NCBI GenBank assembly: GCA_946894095.1
Contig: OX335655.1
Coordinates: 11,222,001-11,286,000, forward strand
Source: Incurvaria masculella
Taxonomy: Eukaryota; Arthropoda; Insecta; Lepidoptera; Incurvariidae
DNA length: 64,000 nt
Reading direction: 5' to 3'
Below the pieces are notes generated by a model. It searched no databases. It saw only the letters and a program-made list of their open reading frames with translations, and was not told where the DNA came from. Positions 12,157 through 24,300 of the stretch are shown piece after piece. Position numbers and translations under genes: made by a program. Position 1 is the first letter of the stretch, and the number at the start of each line of letters is the position of its first letter.

Positions 12157-13261
12157 CTCATGACTATGCAGTGCTGGGATTTTATCATATTTGTGCGATA
12201 AATGTACCGTCGGTACTATTTAATACCGTGACATTAAAACCTTTACATATATTATTATCAGTCCTAAGATACGAAAATTGTCACTTCGCTTCAAATAGAA
12301 TCACATTTTGCAATATTTGAATGTTATTTCTTAGATATACAATGAATACTAAGGCCTAGTCTTCCAGTTCGGAAAATAGGACCGTAAATACTGATTATCA
12401 CAATGAGGTTTTTTTGTTTATTAGGACTTACTTTGTCGTGGTACGATATTTTTAGTCATTTTATCTCAGATTATAATAATTTTCCAAATAATACGGTAAT
12501 ATTTTGTTAGCTTCGTCAAAACACCCCAACACTGTAAATGAGTAGCTTTGACATATTCGAGTAGCGCGTGGTTTTGTCGTGTGACGTAAATCACCTATAA
12601 CAACGCAAATAGTAAGCAACTTTGCTGTATACACATAAGGTTACTTTATCCTTAAACTTAATTTTCATTTCCTGCATTTTATTTGTAGTTTAAGATTTGC
12701 TCCATGTAGATCAACTAGAGAACGTCATTACTACATGTTAAAAGTCGGTAATTAACAAATCAATCTGTTTTGAAATAAGGCCTAGTTTCGATTGCGTTTG
12801 AAAATTAAATACTTTATTTTGCTTCAATGATGTGTAGCCAACCAGAGGAACGATTACAATGTGATCGAAAATAGGAGACAATCGTGTTCGTGTGCGTAGA
12901 GTCACGGCGGTTTCCTTACAAACCCTCGTCTATGCTATTTCTATCCCTTCTTTGTTCTGTGGTAGAGCCGATACCAGCCGGGCTATAGTTAGACGCGGCC
13001 ACAGGTTATGGGACTAGTCGATTCCCTGCGTGATTACAGGGCTCTTACTGGGCATAAAACAGGATATAATCACTTATATAATGGAACTTGAAATACAAAA
13101 ACTTAACTTCTATATCACAGTTTTTACTAGCATATTATGTATCGGACCGAGTCCGCTTTGAGTAGTATGTAATTAATATAATTAACTTAACATGTTTATC
13201 TACAAAGGGCCAACCTGTCCAAAGCAGTTTTATTTTTTTGCAGAAAAAACCGTTTTTAAAA

Positions 13262-13603
13262 AAACCGGCCAAGTGCGAGTCGGGTACTATCAAAACAAAA
13301 AAAAACCGGCCAAGTGCGATTCGGACTCGCACACAAAGGGTTCCGTCCATCCATCGTACAAGATTTAACACAAAAAATCACGTTTTTTGTATGGGACCCT
13401 CCTTTAATTTAATTTTTTTTTTTTGGTTTACCTATTTTTTGTTATAGCGGCAAAATAAATACACACACTGTAAAAATTTCAATTGCCTACCTATTACGGT
13501 TCATGAGATACATCCATGTGACAGACGGACGGACGGACGGACGGACAGCGGAGGCTTAGTAATCGGGTTCCGTTTTCACCCTTTGGTTACGGAACCCTAA
13601 AAA
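13262..13603 (-). mobile_element. GTCC-tract interspersed element, copy 2
   Basis: Reverse-oriented copy. Its end motif CCGGCCAAGTGCGA is present twice (13266 and 13306), so the terminal 40 bases have been duplicated in tandem. Confidence 0.8.
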
Positions 13604-16600
13604 ATAATATAAATGTTAAATTGTTTAAAATATCAGTAACTTACCAGCCTTTACGTAATATGACAGTGTCAAACAGTCATCTGCAGTGAATCAACTCATG
13701 CTCACTGTGGCGCGGGCGTACGCTAATCATGTGACGGGACTATTCTAGCGAAAGCAATTAGTGGTCGTGCTTGATTGTTTCGATTATAATCTCTTCTCCC
13801 GTCTCTTGAATATGTCTACGACGACGCGGAGTACGTCCTACGGTCAACGCTGAAATCTAAATAACCTTTTTTAATCTCGAAAATATTCATTAGTACGTTC
13901 AAATTATTAGTTAGCTATTCAAATCTTGACCGTAATAAACACATTTTACATGAACTCCACACCATACAGTACTGCAACCATGTCACAACGAACGTTCCGA
14001 ATCTCGACAGTATATTTTTATTGACAAACCGATACGGGACGGGTGGCTGTTCCAAGGGACTAAAGGTGCTCAGAGCCCCTGGCGTCTATGTGAAGAATTG
14101 AATTGAGCGCGCAGTGGGCGTTAAGAGCCTATCGTCCGATTTTGTGAAATTGTAGTTTTTTGAACCCATATTTATAGCACATGCAAAAAGATAACTCATG
14201 ATTAAAAATATGTGTTGGAAAGAACAACTGTTACATAAGGACCCCATACCTTTCGTTTTTTAATAGAACTTTTAGATTTATGTAAAAAAAAATCTGAACC
14301 TGTCTATTTTCTTGAAAACAGCTTAACTTTGTGCAAATTTAATGAATATATTCAGTTAAAAAAGTGACGATATTATTATTATCTTAGGTTGCTTATATCT
14401 TTAACTGTGACCCCATACCTCGAAACTAGCAAAATTTCAAAATATTTTATTCAAATTAATTAACCAACGTAAAAGTCGCGCACGGCGTCCAATTTTCATA
14501 CAAACGTTCATACATATTACGCGCCCAGCGAGCGGGTCGTCAGTCCCGTCCCGACGGAGCTGCCGCGCGGACGTTTCCGACGCACAGTGGAACGATATGG
14601 AAAAAAGTGGGACTTAGGGCATTTTGAGCATGCAAACGTATTCTACCAACTGTTTTAAGCAATATTTATAATTTTTAAATTTTTTAAACTCAATTTTTCA
14701 GGTTGAAAATATTTTTTAAAAACTTTTACTAACTTTTTTTTTTTCTGAACAGCTTAAACATTGTTAAATACTATAATCATGCTTGCAGAATGAAAAAGAT
14801 GAGAATCGGTATCCGAGTAAGTCTGGTTTCTCAGTCATATCGACCAAATGTCGATCAAATTTAACTTTAAATAACCTCAAATTAATTGTTTTTGACCTCA
14901 GTGTTTTTATGGTGGTTTTTTCAATATTAGGTGGTTTAATGTGAAATCTAAATCGTTTAAAACGTTTTAGAAAATGAAAAAAAAAATCCACAATATATTT
15001 ATTGTACAGATAAAAAAGCCTTATAACAGTATGGAAACTAAGATCACATAAACATAGCAATTTGACTAAATAAAAAAAGAACTAAATCAACTTAATTATA
15101 AATTGCTGTAAATGTAACAACCAATTAAATGATAAGGGCTCGTAATTTATTTATTTAAAATCTTATTAAATACTAAACATCTTGAGAATTAATCTGGACA
15201 GAGCTAATTAACATGTTCAAATAATATTTACCTAACTTAATAGATTTCATCCATCTAAGGAACCAACAAAAATACATAAATTATATTTAGGTTTACATAT
15301 TGTCTTTGTTATGCAAGGAAAAACATTATGCACAAAAGGATAACACGAAAGTTTCAAGCATTCAAAATTATTGTGAATTATAACGCAGTAAATGTTATGA
15401 ACACAAACACTTAATATAGTTCACATGGGGTAGAAGTGAATCCTTCAGAAAACTAAACTTTGAGAAGTATAATGAAAAATTAGGATAATGAATTAAGGAA
15501 TGGAACACTATATGTGAATAATATGCATTAGACAAAAACCTTGTATTATTTAATATATCTCATTCTATCGCAGGCTATATCTTCTAGATGTACGTATTGT
15601 CTCCTTTCACCCGACTGCGTTAGTGTAGGTTTTTCCTTTCATAGAGTCTCAAATCAAACATTTTTGAAATCTTTGTTTGTATGTGCTTCGACGAGAAGCA
15701 CCATAGGATCCCCACTTGCTTGTTATGTTAGCTGGCAGCTATGAGCTTATGAGGTCTCGGCACGCCACTTTTAAAATTATTCCTGTCGTGTGATACAAAA
15801 TAGCTTGCAGTTTAAGTTAAGCTTCTGTTTCAGTAACGTTAATGTACGTTTTTGGAGGGTAACAATAAATTTTCGCGTGTTTAATTTTATTAAAGAGATA
15901 CATATCCAAATCTACTTATTTGGCATTGTCTGTTAATGTTAAATATTGCCATCTACATAGCTTTAAGGACACTATCATCGGAAGGGTTTTACCCTGAGTC
16001 TGTTGTAGATACAACCATTTGCCGTGCTCAACATAAAAAAGCCATACAAGGCGCTGTCGATAATCTCGGAGAAAGAATTGGAGGAGTGCTAACCTTTTGG
16101 TAATCCACGAGGTTGCTACTTCCTGAAGGCATTTATTCGGGCAACTTTATGCCTGAGTCTAACCATTCAGCATTCTTCTTTGGAATTTTATTCATGTTGT
16201 AGCTTAATTTCACTCATCGTTTGTGTAGATTGAAACAATATATACAAAAACATTCTTCTACTTGTGCCTCCTCGAACAAATTCATGGTGATTTTGGAGAT
16301 AATAGCACTAACCAAAACATCATGTTTCAGAAAACTGCCATATTTCTTCAATATCACGTAGATATCAATGTTTTTAATATTTTTTTCCATATTGACAAAT
16401 AATAGTAAGATATTTAGAGTACGTAAGTAACAAGACTGTACCTTACAAAATACTGGGGTAAACTGATTATCGACTAGCTGAACCAATTTGCTTACGTAGC
16501 CCGCAAGTTCCAGGTATTTTGATTAAATAATTAGTTTAATTGTTAGCAATTAGTGTTGTTATTTGTAACAAGCGTCGAGTGGTTTCATGGAAATAAATAA

Positions 16601-16655
16601 AATTTCACATAAAGTAAGTACTTTACGGTAGTACATCAGAATAAGGCTGAGTAAG

Positions 16656-17029
16656 AGCCTCGGTAGCTCAGTGTGCAACGCCTTGCGAATCGATAAGCTG
16701 GGGAAGTACCTCTGAGCGCGGTTAGGTTCTGGCTGGGTGACCATTTTTAACCGTTGAGGCTGGCCGTGGTTCGGATTCCACGTAAAAATGAAGGTTCCCT
16801 TCCTCGATTACTAGGTGGTAGGGTTAATCCCGCCCGGGTAGGTACCATCGTATTTAATGAACGGCAGTCGAAGCGGCAATGAAAATTGTCCGTATTTTCT
16901 ATCCAGTTCAATATAACCCAGCAATATAAAGAAAGTCCTGGCATGGCACCTAGTTCCCAAGTGGTGTGTTAGGCTAATATATGACAGTCAGTTCAGTATT
17001 AGCCATTCGTGTCCATTTACATAAAAAAA
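16656..17029 (+). mobile_element. SINE with 5S rRNA-like head, copy 2
   Basis: Head GCCTCGGTAGCTCAGTG, then CTCTGAGCGCGGTTAGGTTC and GGGTGACCATTTTTAACCG. The usual body and tail are followed by a run of A. Nested in the Transib-type element. Confidence 0.78.
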
Positions 17030-17067
17030 GAATCTATGTAGTAATATTTTATTCGAATTTACTTTTT

Positions 17068-17355
17068 TAGGGTTCCGTACCCAAAGGGTAAAAACGTAAC
17101 CCGTAACGTAACTAAGCCTCCGCTGTCCGTCCGTCTGTCACAGGTCTGTATCTCATTAACTGTAATAGGTAGGCAGCTGAATTTGTATGCTGAGTGTGTA
17201 TTTATTTTGCCGCTATAACAACAAATAGGCAAAATAAAAAATAAAAAATTAAATGGGGGCCCCGTACAATAAACGTGATTTTTTGTGGTAAATCTTGTAC
17301 AATGGTACGGAACCCTTCGTGTGCGAGTCCGACTAGCACTTGGCCGGTTTTTTTA
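17068..17355 (+). mobile_element. GTCC-tract interspersed element, copy 3
   Basis: Same start and end motifs with a short GTCC tract. Inserted within the Transib-type element. Confidence 0.8.
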
Positions 17356-17560
17356 TGCTACTGTGATGGCTAATACTACACTTCACTGTATGATTTTACC
17401 CTACATATCTAGGTGCATTGCGAGGACATTTCTTGTATTACACGATGGAAAAAACGGTAAATTTTGAGTTTCGCTTCGACTATTGTTTATTTAAGGTGAT
17501 GATACCAAGCTGGGCGGAATTCACCCTACCACATTGCAAGCAACCTACACTTTTACATAG
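17345..17560 (-). mobile_element. Decayed SINE body within the Transib-type element
   Basis: Reverse-oriented tail GTGATGGCTAATACTACAC, then TTGAGTTTCGCTTCGACTA, with many changes. Confidence 0.5.
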
Positions 17561-18330
17561 AGTCAGAAGCAGAGCCCCACTGCGCTCAGGGTTTCTCAAC
17601 CTTGATAACCAAACGCCGAGGCTAGCTTCCGCCAGGCTAGTTAGGCTGAAAAAGTTTTTTTACCTGAAATTTCATGAAAAAGTGAATGAATTGAGTGTTG
17701 CAAAATACATTTTACTTAAAAAGTTTGAAAGGCTTAATACAGAAAAATCGGACGTACTCGGATACAGTTTCAATGGGGTAATAATCTTTATAACTCAAAG
17801 AAGCAATATTTAGTAACTACAGGTCCTGCATTTTGTAGCATTTTGAGAAAAAAAATAAAGTTACATTATCTCCATACTACAAAATCCTTAAAATGATTAT
17901 ATCTCAAAAAATAAGGCCTAAATAAGAAAATTCGATTTGGAAATGTCATTTCAAATAACGCTTAGAAAAGGTTTGCATACTTAAATTTTAAGAACAATGC
18001 GATAAAAAAACAATTTCCCTAAGTCCCACTTTTGTCGGTATCAGTCCAATGTGCGACGTGGGGTCTGTGGATATTTCGCTTGTACTTACGACCTTTCGTT
18101 ATGAAAAGGATTTCTCATCGGTGTACCGCACAATGTGAAGTCTCGCAAGAAGCGTGCTCTATGTTATTTTACTATAATAGTATTGCAAGATAACTTGATT
18201 TGAATTAATTGCCGGTCGGCAATGTACTTTACTGCCGTAAAAACGCACGAGACCGAGCTCTGCAACATATTTCTGAAATCAAACCACTCGCTTTCTCCTC
18301 GTTTAAAAATATTTTCAATCTTTTAGCGGC

Positions 18331-18719
18331 TCGTAGCCTTGTGGCGCGGAAACTGGCCTAGCGTACCAGAGGCCTGGGTTTAATTTCGACATGCACCACT
18401 GTCTTTGTCTTTCCGAGGTCGATAAGTGCATTTCGTCACGAATGCGAGCTGCTCCTTCGTTCGGAATCCATGTAAAACTGTAGGTCCCCTTCCCCTACTA
18501 GGTGGTTGGGTTTAAGCCCGCCCGGGTTGTTACCATCGCGATGGATGAAATTATGGTCGAAGCGGCAATGAAAAATTGTCCGTGTTTTCCATCCAGTTCA
18601 ATGTAGCGCTGCTCATAAAGGGAACGTCCTGGAAAGGCACCTAATTCCTTCGGGAATGTGGTGTATTCATAACGGTAGTTGTGTGACATTAGCCATCCAT
18701 GTCAGGTCGCATAAAAAAA
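18331..18719 (+). mobile_element. SINE with tRNA-like head, copy 2
   Basis: The head has an A-box-like GTAGCCTTGTGGCGC and a B-box-like CTGGGTTTAATTTCG. The body shared with the 5S-headed SINE (TCGAAGCGGCAATG, GTTTTCCATCCAGTTCAATG) follows, ending in A. Confidence 0.78.
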
Positions 18720-21399
18720 AGTGCACACATTTTTGCTATGAAATACATATTTCAATGCGCTATTGTGTCTTTTAAAAAAACTTCACAATCACTCTAATAA
18801 CCCGTTAGGATTCTATGATTCAGATAGACATGGTAGCATGATTTTACAAAGAAAACGGTTTATATCCAGGCTCACTTGTAATAATCACAAACATGTGGGA
18901 TTATAACAATGAAATAATACGTAATAATTTTATTATATTTAAAAAAATACATAGTCCAAGTCCACCGTGCATCGTGATCCAATGTGCGCCGTGTAAATGT
19001 CTTACATTTGTGTGAGTGAGCACGTTGTGTCAATGTGTTGGGGCAATATTTTTTTCCCACGGGTGGACGGCGTAGCCTTAAGCTAACTAACATTTGCGAG
19101 TGTGCATTTGATTTGACCACTTACTCATCGTCACTGTAAATATGCTGATTCCGAGTTTGATTTTACTACTTATGTATTATGTGAAGTAGTCAAATGTATA
19201 TAGGTTTTGACGTTTTTATGTAACTTCAAAGTCCCGTAAACGCTGAGAAGTCAGAATAGCTCATAACAGCCAAATCCACCGCATCTCGCGAAACGACGCG
19301 ATTCCACGTGATTTCCACAGTGCGAATGCACACACAATTGTTATTCAAACATCTAGCTCCGACGTCATAGGTCCGATGTAAGAGAAGTCAATGTTGCGTT
19401 CGGGCACTCGTAAAGTCAAAAGTTCCGCTCGTGGGAGGTTGGGCCGTTGTTGCTGACCTATTTGCAGCGCGAACAGTGCCCCGGGTCGCCGCAGATAATA
19501 AAATAACTGAGCTCCGCGAATACGATGCCCCGTGATGGACGCCGGTGCAATATTACGACGGAACACGAATAGAGGAATGCGACGACACGCCGCGACGGCG
19601 CATGAGTGCGTCTTTGTATACTCAATTCAACTTCATATCTGTAGGCGTATTCTTGGGATTCCGTGATCAGGAATCAAGAATTTTGCAGTCGAGAGAACTC
19701 CTTCTATAGCGGTTGTCAGAGAGGTGTCCTCGACGAAAATAGTCTGAAACACGGTTTTTCAATTATCGTCGATAAAATCGACATGACAACCACTATAAAA
19801 GCAGTTTTCTCGCCTGAAACATTCCTGAGTTCTGGGCAGGAAGGAGAACAATATCCAACTCCGAAAGGATGTAGGGTCTCTCTCTCTTTTCTATCCTCTG
19901 TACCATGGAGAATACTTGTCGGAGCTGCATAACGCTGCCCCTTCGTCCCCTTTCTACCATCGCTCAACGCGGAACGGGCAGAGAATGCCCCCGAAAATTC
20001 TCTGTCGACATTCCCAAAATAAGAACCAACCGATCATCTAGATCATACAGGGTCGGACATTTAAACGAGTACATTGTAAAATGCACGCTATCTGTACGTG
20101 ATAACAATAAAGAATAGATTGCTTATACATATTTATATTAATTTGAAAATCATATATTTATTTCTTCTTAATGCTCCATCCACTTAATTTAATACACGCA
20201 CCGACACATATGAAATACACAGTTCATAAAATGGATTTTTCTGAAATCCTTGGATAAAATATGCTATTATACTATGATAAAAAAAGCTTTGATCTAGTTC
20301 ATCCACGAAGAACGGTGTGGTCGAATTCCTCTATTGAAATTATTTTATGTTCTTGGAATAGTGGGCAAGCTTTCTGGCAACGATATATATCATGGCGAGA
20401 CATTTATTTCTATTTTTATTTAATTAGTTTAATAATTCGAAAGTATAGATTTATCTCAAAGTTAAAGTCACACGTTGGTTGCAATTCGGTGGTTTTTTGC
20501 AAAGGTAATTAGGTTTCTGAAGTTATACCCATTTTCAGTGCACTAATTTCAAATAATGAACTTTTTATTTTCTCATTTGCAGCCTAAATTATTAATTCGT
20601 TGGTTACAAATTGACATAAAGGATGTTTAAATCAGTTTGTAAAAGATTTTGGAAAACATTTTCATGTGGCTGTCGTAGATACTTAAGAGTTATACTGTAA
20701 AATTTACGAAAATGCATCAAAATTGTTTTTGCTTTTGATAAAATGGCGGCGTCTTTAATACGGATAGCTTGAGTTTAATGCAATGACTTTTAATATGCAA
20801 ATAAATTAGGGTATTCACGATCTAGATACATTCTAATTTGAACGCGTATATTGTATGCTTTATCTAGGGACCTCTGGAGGGGTCTGATAGGAGGATATTT
20901 AGTTCCAAATACGGTTTATAAATAAAATAGCAAATAGTATTTCTGTTATAACAAATATGATTTTATTTGTCTTTGTCGACGGTGAAGCGATTACACAAAA
21001 ATTAAACATGAAAGCTCTAAAAAGAACTACTTTCAAAAGTACAGCGCTAAGCTGGACGCAAATAATCCTTTCGTGGACAGTGCGTCTACCAACCTGGAAA
21101 TCGTGTACCTATTCCGCCTATCTCTATTACTCACAAGTAACTAGTTGTCTGACAGTCCATCTACTCGTAATTAATAACTTCTTAACAACACAGTGATTCT
21201 AAATACCTTCCTTTAACGCGTTATTAACGGGAAATTGAATATTCAAACAGCTTCAGTATTTTACTGTTTTTACCTCTAGGAGAAAAAAAAATACAAAATG
21301 AGTGAGATAGTAATTATAGCAGGGAGAAACGCTAACCGTTTTACACATAGCGTACAGTAGATATTAACATCTAAGTAACCATCTATTTTAATATTTCAG
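18720..21399. other. Region upstream of the claudin-like gene
   Basis: No coding exon recognised apart from repeats at 19640-19995. The promoter and 5' untranslated exon of the claudin-like gene should lie here or further upstream, because the first coding exon (21400) begins after a good acceptor (ATATTTCAG). No TATA or initiator site could be singled out. Confidence 0.45.
19640..19995 (+). repeat. Repeat pair, member 2, next to an inverted-repeat MITE relative
   Basis: 19640-19840 resembles the CTGGCATTCAG MITE family (GATCAGGAATCAAGAATTTT and TATAAAAGCAGTTTTCTC). 19850-19995 matches 555-705 in reverse. The two parts may belong to one larger element. Confidence 0.5.
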
Positions 21400-24300
21400 G
21401 AAAAGAAACCACCATGGCTGACACATCCTTCACGTCTCATTTTCCGATTTACAACAGTATGTCCTCTACTAAAATAACGCAACCTACGTGTAACAACATG
21501 CTAACTAAGATACACGTTACATAATACAAGAGCTATTTATTTCTTTAATTAATTAACAGCATGTTTTCTTAACTATGTGTATGTCTGCGTGGACGCAACA
21601 TTGGGCATTTCTGTCTATGTTAAAGTTGAAATAATTTACTTTTGGGGTTGAATTAACTCCGGTAAATTTTAACCCTAATGACAGTTTCAAACTAGCCCTC
21701 GACATAAAAATATTGACTTTAAGATAATCCGGGATTTAATAATGGGTAAAAGGTTGCAGGGGTAAATTTAAGCGTGGAGCTTTTGCCTAAAGCTCTCGCT
21801 AATCCCTTTCTGGAAATCGTGAGGCTCGAGGCTGACTTGTTTGATAATGAATATTAATTATTTATAGAGGTCTCTAATTTGAGTATGAATAAATAAGTGA
21901 GCCTTTCATTATTTGAAATCGTTTGTACCTGCGTCTTAATTTATTAACGTAAAAATATATTGCCCTCTTAATCGCTTACTTTTTACTTAAATGTTTTATG
22001 CTTCGGCTTTCGAAACATCTTAGCACTCTCTCTTTATTCAAATCGTATTATTTAATAATAAATACAATCTTTGAATATATTTTACTACGTCAATGCATAT
22101 TGGAAATTGAATTATTTTAATTGAGTTGGAAGGATTACCGCGCATATGGGCATGGCATGCACCTCAGCGATTCAGAGCCTCTAATAGGGTCCATCTTCAG
22201 GAGATCGTGCCTATCGCGCTGGAGGTTTACTGTCCGTAACTTGTAACCTACCTCCGTCGCGACTAGTACGTTCACCTGAAGATGGAACTTATGGGAAGCA
22301 CCGAATCGTCGAGCAGCACGCCCTGCTGCTCATACGCGCGGTAAGCCGTCAAACTAAATATTAGAGTTATGTCCCGCGGAAATCATTACAGTTTACTTTA
22401 GTTTGACTGCCATGCGGGTAAATGTCATCTTCTCTGCATCAGGAAGTAAGCAAATGGAGACGGACAAGATGTCGACGGCATCGTCCGTGGGCGCCGAGCG
22501 ACGCCCGCTGCTGCAGGCGCTGGTCGTGGAGCGGCGCACACTGTTCGCTTGCACCGTGCTCGTGGGACTCTGCTGCTTTGTGTGGATCGCGTCTGTATGC
22601 ACCGAGCAGTGGGTGCACATCGATGGTGGCGACGGTGAGTAATTTCGAACCTTCGTCTTAACCCGTAATGGAGACGGACACGATGTCGACCTTCCGTCGA
22701 CTCGGGGCTGGCGCTGGCGAAGGGCGCTGCGATGACCAACAGCGCGCTGCTGAGTAATATCACGCTCGCCACTACCGGGGCCCCACTCATACCGAACCAC
22801 CCTCAGGGTGTTAACTGCATCTTTGATTCCAGGACTGTACATGCCATCAACTAAGAGATACTTCTTGTACGGAACGTCCGGGCTCTGGCAGACGTGTCGG
22901 CAGATCCTGGTCCCGCCCCCTCGCAGCAACGTCACCGCCGCCCCGGGGCTGGCGCTGGCGAAGGGCGCCGCGAAGACCAACAGCTCTCTGCTGAGGAACG
23001 CCACGCTCGCCACTACCGCCGCGCCGTTCATACCAGAAAACCCTAAGGGTCTTAACTACACCCTCTTTACAAGTGAGTCATTATATGAACTTCGTTCAAA
23101 GATATATGTATTTTATAGTTCTTAAGAAATTATCACTTGAATCCGTATTCTATCTGGGCCTTAATTTTTATATTTTTAATTTTCAACCACTCCGGTAGTA
23201 TAAGGCTTTACCAATAGCTAGATGGTACAATAATGGGCTCACCACTGAATAATTTTGCCTAACGAGGTCGTTTTAGTTAGCCAACATTTGGGTATTGGCT
23301 TCAATAATTACCTGGAATTCGGTACTGTACTAAACCGTGATGACCTAGAAAAAAAATATTATTTCTATCAGTACGGTTGATAAACGAAATGTAGTTAAAT
23401 CAGGAGCTAATAGGAAACAGCTAAAAGACTTAATTGCTGTGAATTTGGTGGCCACGGCAAAGCTTTGCTTTCTTTCGCGGCGCGCCTGCTGCTCGTCTCT
23501 CAAGCCGGCCGCCATTATCCGACGCAAACACATCGTTATTTCTCCTCCGTTCGTAGATCACCGCTGCGTTCGCATCGCCTCCGGCAGAACTGATACTTGT
23601 TATTGGAGAATTTGTTTTTTTAGCGTTAACTGCGTTCGGACAGGATGCAGGCCACGGAACGACGTTTCTAAAAACGTAACCTAAAACATGGGAGTCGGTT
23701 GTGTAATAATAAATACACGGCAGTTGACTTCTTTATGTATTAAAATGGTTTGACATTTATTTAAACGAATGGTTTTCTAATTCAGTGTTTATTATTCTCA
23801 AGGCTTGCGTATTGGACATTTAATAATTTTAGTTCCCATAAATAAATGTACCCTTGCATTCTTAAGGGCGTCACAATACCTGATTGCATGCGGTTCCATA
23901 AGGGCCTAAGTGAAACCTTATTTTATTATTTATCAAACTAACTGCTGCTCATTTTAGAGTTTTAAAAAGGTGAAAGATGTTTTTATTATCTAGCTATATT
24001 TAAAACCCGTAACGGTAAATATCTAACGCTCATATTCTGTGTTAAACTTTATTCTATGGAAGTTTATGAATATTTGTATGATTTGAGAACACAAAGCACC
24101 AGAAAATGACATATCTTTAAATTATAGCTATCATTCTACAAATTTACTCTTATGATTATCGATATTCGTTGTAGTAATTTTTAAATTTAATTAAATGTTG
24201 TTTTACTTACATCCTTATTAAACTGAACACAATCGGCTCTTATCACGCCCTTAATGAAAATGGTGTGTTCCTCACCCAAAAACCATTAGTTTAAATTGGT

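Larger units (their letters stand above)
14583..18053. mobile_element. Transib-type DNA transposon remnant with CGACG target duplications
   Basis: The left end starts CACAGTGGAACGATATGG and the right end, reversed, starts CACATTGGACTGATACCG. Both continue with AAAAGTGGGACTTAGGG, a terminal inverted repeat of about 37 bases. Subterminal regions further in are also inverted relatives (both contain a GTATCCGAGTA block). CGACG stands directly outside both ends (14578-14582 and 18054-18058). CACAGTG-like termini and a 5-bp CG-rich duplication are the marks of the Transib superfamily, which is related to RAG1. No intact transposase is visible; interior reading frames are all under 140 codons. A 5S-type SINE (16656), a GTCC-tract element (17068) and a decayed SINE (17345) are nested inside. 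Confidence 0.75.

Noticed and set aside
14764..15060. 98-codon - strand frame as a transposase remnant of the Transib-type element
   Set aside because: It lies in the subterminal inverted region and resembles the frame at 17640-17810, so the similarity reflects the inverted repeats and not a transposase domain.
16663..16735. Apparent tRNA or 5S rRNA gene
   Set aside because: The match is only to the internal promoter part and continues into a SINE body with an A-rich tail; it is a SINE head, not a structural RNA gene.
22393..23031. 212-codon - strand open frame over the claudin-like exons
   Set aside because: It is antisense to GC-rich coding exons and the fossil exon; the + strand frame has conserved motifs and matching splice sites.
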